Origin: Heteroscillospira sp050943935
Lineage (GTDB): Bacteria; Bacillota; Clostridia; Oscillospirales; Oscillospiraceae
Assembly (NCBI GenBank): GCA_050943935.1
Contig: JBMNQC010000011.1
Span: 1-64,000 of the forward strand
Direction: 5' to 3'
DNA length: 64,000 bases
Part shown: positions 42,459 to 50,013 of the stretch, in pieces
How the letters are laid out: each line of letters starts with the position of its first letter
Numbering within the stretch: position 1 is the stretch's first letter
The notes under the pieces: generated by a model
Database searches by the model: none
What the model was told of the DNA's origin: nothing
Seen by the model: only the letters and a program-made list of their open reading frames with translations
Position numbers and translations under genes: made by a program

Positions 42459-43100
42459 ATGCCTGTTTCGGAATATATTATCACAGCCGTTGAGGTGCTG
42501 GGCACGGTGGCCTACGCCGTGTCCGGGGCTATGGCGGCTATAGAAAAGCGCGCGGACTTTTTCGGCGTGATATTCCTGGCCTGCGTCACCGCCACAGGCG
42601 GCGGTATATTGAGGGATATGATGCTGGGCTGCTTCCCGCCGCGCATATTTTTCGATGCGCTGAATGTTACGGCGGCTTTGCTGACCTCCGTCGCCGTGTA
42701 CTTTTTGGCGCGGAGATGGAAGGATTTTTACTTGGGCAACACCCGGGCCATAGATACCATAGATAATGTGTTCGACGCCCTTGGCCTGGGCGCTTTTACG
42801 GTAATGGGCGTGCAGATAGCCATTGAGTCGGGCCTTGAGCAGAACTGCCCGGCGGCCCTGTTCATGGGCATGGTCACGGGCATAGGCGGCGGACTCATCC
42901 GCGACACCATTGTGAATGAAATGCCCTTTGTGCTGAAAAAGCGCATTTACGCCGTGGCCACCCTCATAGGCGGTCTGTGCTACTATCTGCTGCTGGGCAG
43001 CGCGGGACAGACTGCCGCGGCCTTCCTGTCCATGGGTGTGACTTTTGCCATACGGATGCTGGCCACTCATTACCGCTGGAATCTGCCTCCGGCCATTTAA
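42459..43100 (+). CDS. UPF0126/TRIC-type membrane protein
   Basis: The 213-aa protein has about seven hydrophobic helices arranged as two repeats, each holding the family motif: GGGILRDMMLG near residue 47 and GGGLIRDTIVNE near residue 147. UPF0126 proteins relate to trimeric intracellular cation channels, and some take up glycine. ATG follows GAGAGGTGTATT. Its stop overlaps the convergent inositol monophosphatase gene by 4 nt. Confidence 0.88.
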   Translation: MPVSEYIITAVEVLGTVAYAVSGAMAAIEKRADFFGVIFLACVTATGGGILRDMMLGCFPPRIFFDALNVTAALLTSVAVYFLARRWKDFYLGNTRAIDTIDNVFDALGLGAFTVMGVQIAIESGLEQNCPAALFMGMVTGIGGGLIRDTIVNEMPFVLKKRIYAVATLIGGLCYYLLLGSAGQTAAAFLSMGVTFAIRMLATHYRWNLPPAI

Positions 43101-43858
43101 ATGCTCCGGATGACCTCCAGAGCGTCGGCATAGCAGTTCTTGCCGCAGGCCAGCACGGAGCATTTCTCCCTGTTGGACGGGGCGGAGCCGTCAAACTGAG
43201 TTACGATGGCCCCGGCCTCCTGAGCTATGAGATGCCCCGCGGCGTGGTCCCAGGGGGAGATAGTGTACTCGAAATACACATCCGCCCGGCCTGCGGCGAT
43301 ATAGCACAGGTCCAGCGCCGCCGAGGCGGCGCGCCGCACATCCAGCCCCCGCAGGAACAGGGACTGAGCCGCGGCGAAGGATTTTTCCGCCAGCTCGTGG
43401 TTGTAGGGAGAGGAGCCGAAAAGCGTAATGGCATGGCTTATGTCCCGCTCCGAGGCGCGGATGGGCTGTCCGTTCAGGAAGGCGCCCCGGCCCTTCTCGG
43501 CGGAGAACATTTCGTCCAGATAGGGATTATACACAGCGCCCAGCACGGTCTCTCCCTTTAGGTCCAGAGCCGCGGATATGCAGCTGTGGCGGAAATCCCG
43601 GGTGAAGTTGGTGGTGCCGTCTATGGGGTCCACTATGAAGAGCTTTTCCCGCTCCAGATGGCGGGCAGCCTCCTCCTCGCCCAGAAAGCCAGCCTCCGGA
43701 CAGAGGGCCATGAGCTCTTTTTCCAGAAAGGCCTGTATCTGCCGGTCAAACTGGGTCACCAGGTCGGCGCGGCCGGATTTTTCGCTCACCTCCACGTCGT
43801 GGGCGGACAGCAGTATTTGTCCCGCCCGGCGGAGGATGTTTTCAAGTTCATTCAGCAT
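43097..43858 (-). CDS. suhB: Inositol monophosphatase-family phosphatase
   Basis: The 253-aa Mg-dependent phosphatase has metal ligands in GEEE (about 60-63), DPIDGTTNF (77-85) and PWDHAAG (about 207). It may hydrolyse inositol phosphate or related sugar or nucleotide phosphates. Its ATG lies 8 bases inside the end of tex, so it is translated in coupling with tex. Confidence 0.92.
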   Translation of the reverse strand: MLNELENILRRAGQILLSAHDVEVSEKSGRADLVTQFDRQIQAFLEKELMALCPEAGFLGEEEAARHLEREKLFIVDPIDGTTNFTRDFRHSCISAALDLKGETVLGAVYNPYLDEMFSAEKGRGAFLNGQPIRASERDISHAITLFGSSPYNHELAEKSFAAAQSLFLRGLDVRRAASAALDLCYIAAGRADVYFEYTISPWDHAAGHLIAQEAGAIVTQFDGSAPSNREKCSVLACGKNCYADALEVIRSI

Positions 43859-46004
43859 TTTTCTGCTCCTTTGCCTGTTTTATGGAAAGGGAAATGCGCT
43901 TTTTCTTCTCGTCCGCCTCCAGCACCATCACGGTGACGATGTCGCCCACGGACAGGACTTCGCTGGGATGGCGGATAAATTTGCTGCATATCTGGGAGAT
44001 GTGTACCAGCCCGTCCTGGTGGACGCCTATGTCCACGAAGGCGCCGAAGTCTATGACGTTGCGCACGGTGCCCGTGAGTATCATGCCCGGCTTCAGGTCC
44101 TTTATCTCCATGGCTCCGGTGCGCATGAGGGGGGCGGGCAGCTCCTCGCGCATATCCCGGCCGGGCTTCTGAAGCTCCCGGGCTATGTCCCGCAGGGTGG
44201 GCAAGCCCACGCCGCAGTCCGAGGCGCACTTTTCCGCGCCCAGAGCCTTGATGCGCGCGTCCAGCTCGTCCAGAGCGCCGTTTTTGGCGTCCGTGAGGCT
44301 GTAACCGCATTCTTCCAGCAGCTTTTCCGCGGCGGCGTAGCTCTCCGGGTGGACGCCGGTGTTGTCCAGCACGTTTTTGGACTCCGGCACGCGCAGGAAG
44401 CCCGCGCACTGCTCAAAGGCGCGCTTGCCCAGCTTGGGCACTTTCAGAAGCTGTTTTCTGGCGGTGAAGGGGCCGTTTTCGTCCCGGTAGGCCACTATGT
44501 TTTTCGCGGTGGCGCTGTTGAGACCCGACACCCGGACCAGCAGGGAGGCCGAGGCGGTGTTCACATCCGCGCCCACGGAGTTTACGCAGTCCTCCACCAC
44601 GCCGGAGAGAGCCTCGTCCAGCCGATGCTGGGGCATATCGTGCTGATACTGGCCCACGCCTATGCTCTTGGGGTCTATCTTCACCAGCTCCGCCAGGGGG
44701 TCCTGCAGCCGGCGGGCTATGGATACCGCCGAGCGCAGGGATACGTCGTATTCGGGGAATTCCTCCGCGCCCAGCTTGGAGGCGGAGTACACCGAGGCCC
44801 CCGCCTCGGACACCACGGCGTAGCGCACGCCGGGCAGCTTTTGGAGCATATCGGCTATGAACAGCTCCGACTCCCGGGAGGCGGTGCCGTTGCCTATGGC
44901 TATGCATTGCACTCCGTGCTTATTTATCATGGAGCTGAGTATGCGCCCGGCCTCCGCGGTCTTGTTGTGGGGCGCGGTGGGGTACACAACGCCTGTGTCC
45001 AGCACCTTGCCTGTGCCGTCCACCACGGCCACCTTGCAGCCCGTGCGGAAGCCGGGGTCAAAGCCCAGAGTCACGCAGCCCTTTACCGGGGGCTGAAGCA
45101 GCAGGGGCCGCAGATTCAGGGCAAAGTTGCCTATTGCGCCCTCGGAGGCCTGCTCCGTGAGGGCGGAGCGCATTTCACGCTCCATGCTGGGGGCTATGAG
45201 CCTGTCGTAGGCGTCCTCCGCCGCGGCGCGGACAAAGGCGCTGCCGGGGCGTCCCGGCTGTATGACGGAGCGTATGGCCACGCCCGCTGCGGCGTTTCGG
45301 TCAAGCTCAAGAGAAATTTTCAGAAAGCCCTCCTTTTCGCCCCGGTTCATGGCCAGTATCTGGTGGCCCTGGAGCCTGGACAGGTTTTGGCGGAAGTCGT
45401 AGTACAGGCGATAGACGCTGTCCTCCTCCTTCGCGGCACAGCTCACCAGTACGGCCCGGCGGAGCATAAGCTCCCGCAGGCCGCCGCGCACGGCTGCGTC
45501 GTCGGATATCTGCTCTGCTATGATATCGCTTGCGCCCTGGAGGGCGTCCTCAAGGGTCTCCACGCCCTTTTCGGGATCAATATATGGGAGCGCCAGCTCC
45601 TCCGGCTCGGCGTTCTGCTCAAGTATGGCTGCCGCCAGACCCTCCAGGCCCTTTTCCCGGGCTATGGAGGCGCGGGTGCGGCGCTTGGGCTTGTAGGGGC
45701 GGTAGATGTCCTCAAGCTGGGCCAGGGTCTCGGCTCTGTCCAGAGCGGCGGTGAGCTCCTCCGTCAGCTTGCCCTGGGCCTCTATGGAGCGCTGCACCTC
45801 ATCCCGGCGGCTCTCCAGAGAACGCAGGTATTGCAGGCGGTCGGCAAGGGCGCGTATGGCGGTGTCGTCCATAGTGCCGTGCATCTCCTTGCGGTAGCGG
45901 GCGATGAAGGGCACGGTGTTGCCCTCGTCCAGCAGGCGTATGACATTTTCGACGTGCTCGGGCTTTTTCCCCAGCTCGCCGGCGATTATTTTGATAATAT
46001 CCAT
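43848..46004 (-). CDS. tex: Tex-family S1 RNA-binding transcription accessory protein
   Basis: The 718-aa protein shows Tex architecture: N-terminal helical region (AGELGKKPEHVENVIRLLDEG), YqgF-like RNase H-fold domain (LGFDPGFRTGCKVAVVDGTG near residue 325), helix-hairpin-helix repeats (ASLLVRVSGLNSATAKNIV), and a C-terminal S1 domain (GTVRNVIDFGAFVDIGVHQD). Bacterial Tex binds nucleic acids and affects transcription and RNA turnover. ATG follows CGGAGGAATCCCACAA. Full length. Confidence 0.95.
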   Translation of the reverse strand: MDIIKIIAGELGKKPEHVENVIRLLDEGNTVPFIARYRKEMHGTMDDTAIRALADRLQYLRSLESRRDEVQRSIEAQGKLTEELTAALDRAETLAQLEDIYRPYKPKRRTRASIAREKGLEGLAAAILEQNAEPEELALPYIDPEKGVETLEDALQGASDIIAEQISDDAAVRGGLRELMLRRAVLVSCAAKEEDSVYRLYYDFRQNLSRLQGHQILAMNRGEKEGFLKISLELDRNAAAGVAIRSVIQPGRPGSAFVRAAAEDAYDRLIAPSMEREMRSALTEQASEGAIGNFALNLRPLLLQPPVKGCVTLGFDPGFRTGCKVAVVDGTGKVLDTGVVYPTAPHNKTAEAGRILSSMINKHGVQCIAIGNGTASRESELFIADMLQKLPGVRYAVVSEAGASVYSASKLGAEEFPEYDVSLRSAVSIARRLQDPLAELVKIDPKSIGVGQYQHDMPQHRLDEALSGVVEDCVNSVGADVNTASASLLVRVSGLNSATAKNIVAYRDENGPFTARKQLLKVPKLGKRAFEQCAGFLRVPESKNVLDNTGVHPESYAAAEKLLEECGYSLTDAKNGALDELDARIKALGAEKCASDCGVGLPTLRDIARELQKPGRDMREELPAPLMRTGAMEIKDLKPGMILTGTVRNVIDFGAFVDIGVHQDGLVHISQICSKFIRHPSEVLSVGDIVTVMVLEADEKKKRISLSIKQAKEQKNAE

Positions 46005-46045
46005 TTGTGGGATTCCTCCGTAAGATGTGAAAGGTGGGTGGCTGT

Positions 46046-46486
46046 GTGATCAGAATCGTAAAGCGGATCTTAGTACTGACGTTTTTCTTTGCCATGGCTG
46101 TGTCGGCGGCGGTGGGTATCAGCGGTGTACACGAAAATACCCATAAAAATGATACCGGGGAGCGGCCTGTGCTATGGGAGAGCCCCTGCGCCAAGGTTGA
46201 ATATGCAGGCGAACCGGATGGCTATAAGGAGGACTGGCAAAAGGCTTTCGCTATGTTTTTTGACAGTCTTGACCTTGTTGAGAAAAGCGGCAAGCCGCCG
46301 GAAGAGTGGATATACCGTGTGACCTTCAACTGGAACCGCTACTGCCTTGGCATGGAAGAAATAGTTGTGCGCGTAGGCGGGGACTTCATAGCTTATAACG
46401 ACAAAAAATATGTATTTCCTCCCGAGGTGGACTTTGACCAGGTACTGGAGACAATAGATGCGTTGTATGAGCGCATTGATGACTGA
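46046..46486 (+). CDS. Small secreted or membrane-anchored protein of unknown function
   Basis: The 146-aa product has an N-terminal hydrophobic segment (IVKRILVLTFFFAMAVSAAV) and an acidic extracytoplasmic part with no recognised family. The start is set at GTG 46046, which has AAAGGTGGGT upstream; GTG 46034 in the same frame is an alternative. It lies between divergent tex and convergent proX and appears alone. Confidence 0.6.
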   Translation: MIRIVKRILVLTFFFAMAVSAAVGISGVHENTHKNDTGERPVLWESPCAKVEYAGEPDGYKEDWQKAFAMFFDSLDLVEKSGKPPEEWIYRVTFNWNRYCLGMEEIVVRVGGDFIAYNDKKYVFPPEVDFDQVLETIDALYERIDD

Positions 46487-46487
46487 A

Positions 46488-47051
46488 TCATTCCCCGTCG
46501 GGCAGCTCCACTATGCGGGGAGTTACGCCCAGGGCGGGGAGGATGCGCTCCATGAGGTCGGCGGTGCGTATCTTCAGGGAACTGGTGCTTATGCAGGGGT
46601 GGCAGCCGATGTAAGGCTCACGCAGAACATCCGCGTCTATAACAAGCTGCACCTGATGCCCGGTGTCGTTTAAAAGTCCCAGCACGGTGACGGAGCCGGG
46701 CTGCAGGCCCAGAAGCCGCTCCATATTCTCCGCGGAGGCGAAGCTCAGCCGGGAAACTCCCAGGATTTTGGATACCGTTCCCGTGCGGAAGCTCTTGTGT
46801 CCAGGCATCATCAGCAGATAAAACTGAGTTGCCTGCCGGTTGCAGAGAAACAGGTTCTTGCATACGTGAACATCCAGAAGCTTCTCAATGGCGGCGCAGG
46901 CCTCTATGGTGTCTGTGTGCTCATGGTCGGCGCGGAGATATTCTATGCCAAGAGAGCTGAGAAAGGCGTAGGCGCGCTTCTCTGCGTCAATGCGGTTTTC
47001 CGCGTCCGCGGGAGCGCCGGTGTATATTTGGGGGTCGAGTTTAAGGCTCAT
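46488..47051 (-). CDS. proX: ProX/YbaK-type aminoacyl-tRNA deacylase
   Basis: The 187-aa protein matches the YbaK/ProX editing family (YLRADHEHTDTIEACAAI, KNLFLCNR, GSVTVLGLLNDTGHQVQLVID). ProX hydrolyses mischarged Ala-tRNA-Pro, protecting translation. ATG 47049-47051 follows AAAGGAGAATTCC; the upstream extension is AT-rich leader. Monocistronic, convergent with the preceding small gene, whose stop is one base away. Confidence 0.9.
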   Translation of the reverse strand: MSLKLDPQIYTGAPADAENRIDAEKRAYAFLSSLGIEYLRADHEHTDTIEACAAIEKLLDVHVCKNLFLCNRQATQFYLLMMPGHKSFRTGTVSKILGVSRLSFASAENMERLLGLQPGSVTVLGLLNDTGHQVQLVIDADVLREPYIGCHPCISTSSLKIRTADLMERILPALGVTPRIVELPDGE

Positions 47052-47121
47052 TGGAATTCTCCTTTGTTTAATGACAAGACATTTTAGCATAAATATCCCA
47101 AAAGTAAAAGCGCTGTGCAGG

Positions 47122-47150
47122 TTGTTTTTTCTCTCAGAAAATGGTATAAT
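47122..47150 (+). promoter_or_regulatory. Promoter of the cytidylate kinase-like gene
   Basis: TTGTTT (47122-47127), 17-base spacer, perfect TATAAT (47145-47150), 50 bases before the ATG. Confidence 0.65.
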
Positions 47151-47199
47151 GAAAAAATAAAAAGAGCTTATTGGCCTTTTCGGAAAGGACGGTATAATT

Positions 47200-47811
47200 A
47201 TGAAGGATATCATTATCACCATCAGCAGAGAATATGGCTGCGGCGCCCGCGAGGTGGGCGAAAAGCTGGCAAAGCGCCTGGGAATTCCGTATTACGACAA
47301 GCATCTGGTGGAGATGGCGGCACAGCGCAGCGGACTGACTCCTGAATTTATCGAAAAGACTGAGCAGCGCAATACCGGTGGCGTGTTCTACGGCGGTACG
47401 GCCATGAACAGCATGGGCGGCGTTATGAACGGAGGAACCTCCCTGGCAGACCAGGTGTATCTGGCTCAGTTTGGAACTATCCGCGAGATAGCGGCCAAGG
47501 GCAGCTGCGTTATAGTCGGCCGCTGTGCCGACGCCATACTTAAAGACGATTACAAGTGCCTGAACATTTTCCTCCACGCCGATATGGAAAAGCGGGTGGA
47601 GCGGGCCGTTAAGGTCTACGGCGTTGACCCGGATAAGGCTGAGCGCGTGGTGCGCGACACGGATAAGGCCCGCGCCAAGCACTACAAATATTACAGCGAC
47701 CGCAAATGGGGCGAGGCAGATAACTATGATATTACCATGAACATAAGCTCTTTCTCTATTGACGGAGCTGTGGATATACTGGCCGACAGCATCCGCGCCA
47801 TGAAAAAATAA
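47200..47811 (+). CDS. Cytidylate kinase-like family protein
   Basis: The 203-aa protein starts MKDIIITISREYGCGARE, where the usual Gly-rich P-loop of CMP kinase is replaced by the SREYGxGxRE form typical of the cytidylate-kinase-like family of Clostridia. VIVGRCADAIL and YYSDRKWGEADNYD are also family-specific. The natural substrate is uncertain. Own promoter and terminator. Confidence 0.88.
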   Translation: MKDIIITISREYGCGAREVGEKLAKRLGIPYYDKHLVEMAAQRSGLTPEFIEKTEQRNTGGVFYGGTAMNSMGGVMNGGTSLADQVYLAQFGTIREIAAKGSCVIVGRCADAILKDDYKCLNIFLHADMEKRVERAVKVYGVDPDKAERVVRDTDKARAKHYKYYSDRKWGEADNYDITMNISSFSIDGAVDILADSIRAMKK

Positions 47812-47812
47812 A

Positions 47813-47856
47813 GCAGTCCCCGGAACCGACATAAGAATCGGTTCCGGGGACTTTTT
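47813..47856 (+). terminator. Terminator of the cytidylate kinase-like gene
   Basis: Stem AGTCCCCGGAACCGA / TCGGTTCCGGGGACT followed by TTTTG. Confidence 0.95.
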
Positions 47857-47932
47857 GCTCTTGCGGCGCCCTTTCGCCCCTATGCGCATATGCGATGAAG
47901 TACAATGAATAAAAATATTTGCGGAGGGGTTT

Positions 47933-48343
47933 ATGAGAATGCGCGTTATGGCGTGGGTCATATTGCTGGCGCTCCTGTTAGCCTGTCCCGCTGAGGCCTG
48001 GTACAGCAGAGAGCTTGACTACATGGCGATAATGCTTCAGTCGGCCTGTGAGGCGGACTGGGAGACAGGGCAGTACGCTCAGTTTGCCCGGGATGCGAAA
48101 ATAGACGATATGAGGCTTCATTATAAAAAAGTAAGCTATGAGGACCTGTATCTGCTGGCCTGCTTAATCAGCGCCGCTTCTGAAGCCGAGGGGCGGGAGC
48201 TGATGTCCGAAGTGGGGGACGGAACTGTGGCGGAAACGCTTTTTCAGCCGGGAGCGTGTCAGCTTGTGAGCACGGGTATGTGCCCGGAGAAGGAGAGCGT
48301 TTTGGCGGCCAAGCGGCTGTTGGAGGAAAATAGTGAAGAATGA
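47933..48343 (+). CDS. Small secreted protein of unknown function
   Basis: The 136-aa product has a clear signal peptide (MRMRVMAWVILLALLLACPA, cut near AEA) and a helical, Cys-containing body (Cys38, Cys77, Cys110 and Cys117 approximately) without known family. The ATG follows GCGGAGGGGTTT. It is alone on this strand; its last codons run into a dispersed repeat (GTGAAGAATGAATA), so the true C-terminus may have been changed by repeat insertion. Confidence 0.65.
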   Translation: MRMRVMAWVILLALLLACPAEAWYSRELDYMAIMLQSACEADWETGQYAQFARDAKIDDMRLHYKKVSYEDLYLLACLISAASEAEGRELMSEVGDGTVAETLFQPGACQLVSTGMCPEKESVLAAKRLLEENSEE

Positions 48344-48420
48344 ATACTTGTGGTACGGACCGCGTCCTAAAGCTCTTTCCTCCCCTGTTAGGGGAGCGAA
48401 GCCTTTTGGAAGTGCGGCGC
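48328..48420. repeat. Dispersed intergenic repeat
   Basis: AGTGAAGAATGAATACTTG followed by CTTTCCTCCCCTGTTAGGGGAG and AAGCCTTTTGG; related to the repeats at 42340 and 2898. It begins inside the end of the preceding gene. Confidence 0.5.
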
Positions 48421-48432
48421 CTGGAGGGAAGA

Positions 48433-48462
48433 AAAATACGGACTGCCCGCAGGCAGTCCGTG
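48433..48462 (-). terminator. Terminator of the E2-like acyltransferase gene
   Basis: Stem ACGGACTGCC TGCGG GGCAGTCCGT-type hairpin followed on the minus strand by ATTTTTC. Confidence 0.85.
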
Positions 48463-48466
48463 TGGT

Positions 48467-49351
48467 TCAGAAGATATCTTCCCTGACTTCCTCGGGAGGC
48501 AGCTCCAGCAGCTGGGGATTGCGCAGGAAGTATTTTATGTGCTTGAAGGCGTTGGCGTAATAGAAGCCGTCGCATATGCGTTCGTCCAGCACGGCGCAGA
48601 AATCCACGTATTTTCGCTCCTCCACGCGGCCCTCGCGGTTGACCTCCACGGCCCGGCGCCGGGCGCCGAAGGAGAGAAACACCGGCAGATTGCCGAAGTT
48701 ATATATATGGTGGTAAATTGGAGGTATGCCCAGAGAGCCCATGTCGGTGATTATCATTGAGCCGTGGAAGGGACTGGCCTCGACAACGGAGGCGGGCAGC
48801 TTGTCGTAGTAGTCCAGCAGATGCAGCAGCCGCACCGCTGCGCGCAGAGCAAAGCGGGGCAGACGCGTGAGAGAAGCGGCTATATCCTCCATGTCGTTGG
48901 TGCCGTCGTTGGCTTTTATCTCGTCTATTTTCTCGTTCATTTTGCGGTAGACGTCGAAAATAGTGTCGGTGGGCTCAAAATGTACCTTTATTGAAGCGTC
49001 GGGCGCTTCAGAGGTGAGCTCGCGTTTTACGGACATGACAACCTGTATGTCGCTGCGTGAGAAAATGCGCTGGCCGGAGACAAACCGGTTTACACCGGGA
49101 CAGTAGGCCAGAGAGCGCACATATGCCGCAATGAAAAGATGCAGCATACCCATGCCGCGATAGCCCTCGCTGCGCTTCTGGCGCAGCCAGAGGTCTATAT
49201 CTGTGACCTCCAGACTGTCGGAAAAACTGTTGCAGGCGTCGGAGCGCTGGCGCATTATAAAGGGCATGAAGCTGAATACAGGGGCGAGGCTGCGAATAAG
49301 ACGTCCGTCTCTGCGGTCGCCAATTCTTTTATTGTAGGTGAGATCTGCCAT
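48467..49351 (-). CDS. Stand-alone E2 acyltransferase-like protein with altered catalytic motif
   Basis: The 294-aa protein resembles the catalytic core of 2-oxoacid dehydrogenase E2 subunits and chloramphenicol acetyltransferase-fold proteins (LHLFIAAYVRSLAYCPGVNRF, HGSMIITDMGSLGIPPIYHH, LSFGARRRA). It has no lipoyl or E1/E3-binding domain and no E1 or E3 gene nearby. The catalytic DHRxxDG motif reads DERICDG (256-262), with Glu257 in the His position. It may therefore bind acyl-CoA or another ligand without classic acyl transfer, or use another residue. ATG follows CGGGAGGACCAC. Confidence 0.78.
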   Translation of the reverse strand: MADLTYNKRIGDRRDGRLIRSLAPVFSFMPFIMRQRSDACNSFSDSLEVTDIDLWLRQKRSEGYRGMGMLHLFIAAYVRSLAYCPGVNRFVSGQRIFSRSDIQVVMSVKRELTSEAPDASIKVHFEPTDTIFDVYRKMNEKIDEIKANDGTNDMEDIAASLTRLPRFALRAAVRLLHLLDYYDKLPASVVEASPFHGSMIITDMGSLGIPPIYHHIYNFGNLPVFLSFGARRRAVEVNREGRVEERKYVDFCAVLDERICDGFYYANAFKHIKYFLRNPQLLELPPEEVREDIF

Positions 49352-49397
49352 GTGGTCCTCCCGAATATTTACGATTCCTTTATGTGATTGCTACAAC

Positions 49398-49426
49398 AGT
49401 ATACATTCTATCATCAAATAAAACAA
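49398..49426 (-). promoter_or_regulatory. Promoter of the E2-like gene
   Basis: Minus strand TTGTTT (plus 49421-49426), 17-base spacer, TATACT (plus 49398-49403), about 45 bases before the ATG. The remaining gene-free sequence to 49577 is AT-rich with no other element seen. Confidence 0.6.
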
Positions 49427-49577
49427 GCAGAAACCGCTGTTTTTTTAATGCGTGAGTGTGTAAAAAGGAAATTACGCAGGGCGCATCACATTGTAAAAAG
49501 CTACAATAGTTAAAATGTTGTCAAAATTTATTGTCAATTATTAGGCAATATTTTGGCTTAATAATTCTTAATTTTGG

Positions 49578-49606
49578 TTGAAATATAAAGAATCTCGGTT
49601 TATAAT
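49578..49606 (+). promoter_or_regulatory. Promoter of the V-ATPase operon
   Basis: TTGAAA (49578-49583), 17-base spacer, perfect TATAAT (49601-49606); leader of about 85 nt before ntpF. Confidence 0.75.
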
Positions 49607-49698
49607 GACAACAAGGGTTTGTATTGTCTTTTTGCATAATGGAAAAAAGAAATGGCATAGAGATGCACCCGTCAGTTTGTGAAATAGGAGGTGTAGGG

Positions 49699-50013
49699 AT
49701 GTCTCTTGAAGCAATTAAGACCATCAGCGAGGCCGAGGAGCAGGCGAAAAATATACGTGCTCAGGCCGCGGCTGAGGCAAAGCGCATAGCAGGCGAGGCC
49801 GAGAGCGCCGGAAGGGCTGCCGTGGAGGCGGCGGAGAAAAAGGCTGCCGAGGAGCTGGCCGGACTGACGCAGAAGGCCGATGAAAAGGCTGTGGCCAGCG
49901 CCAAGACGCTTGCCGCGGAAAACGACAGGCAAAAGGCCGGGCTCCGCAGCAGGGCGGAGAAGCGTATGGATGATGCTGTCTCGCTAATTGTGGAAAGGAT
50001 TGTGAACAGCTAA
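49699..50013 (+). CDS. ntpF: V-type ATPase peripheral stalk subunit (G/H type)
   Basis: The 104-aa product is almost entirely an Ala/Glu/Lys-rich coiled coil, as expected of the stalk subunit that pairs with NtpE. ATG 49699 follows AGGAGGTGTAGGG; an in-frame earlier start has no ribosome site. First gene of the ntp operon; its stop overlaps ntpI (TAATG). Confidence 0.85.
   Translation: MSLEAIKTISEAEEQAKNIRAQAAAEAKRIAGEAESAGRAAVEAAEKKAAEELAGLTQKADEKAVASAKTLAAENDRQKAGLRSRAEKRMDDAVSLIVERIVNS

Noticed and set aside
43578..46049. An 823-codon open frame antisense to suhB and tex
   Set aside because: It spans two well-defined genes in reverse and lacks a ribosome site or recognisable domain.
49429..49447. 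Terminator in the intergenic region before the V-ATPase operon (CAGAAACCGCTGTTTTTTT)
   Set aside because: The possible stem is only about three to four base pairs and no gene ends there on the plus strand.
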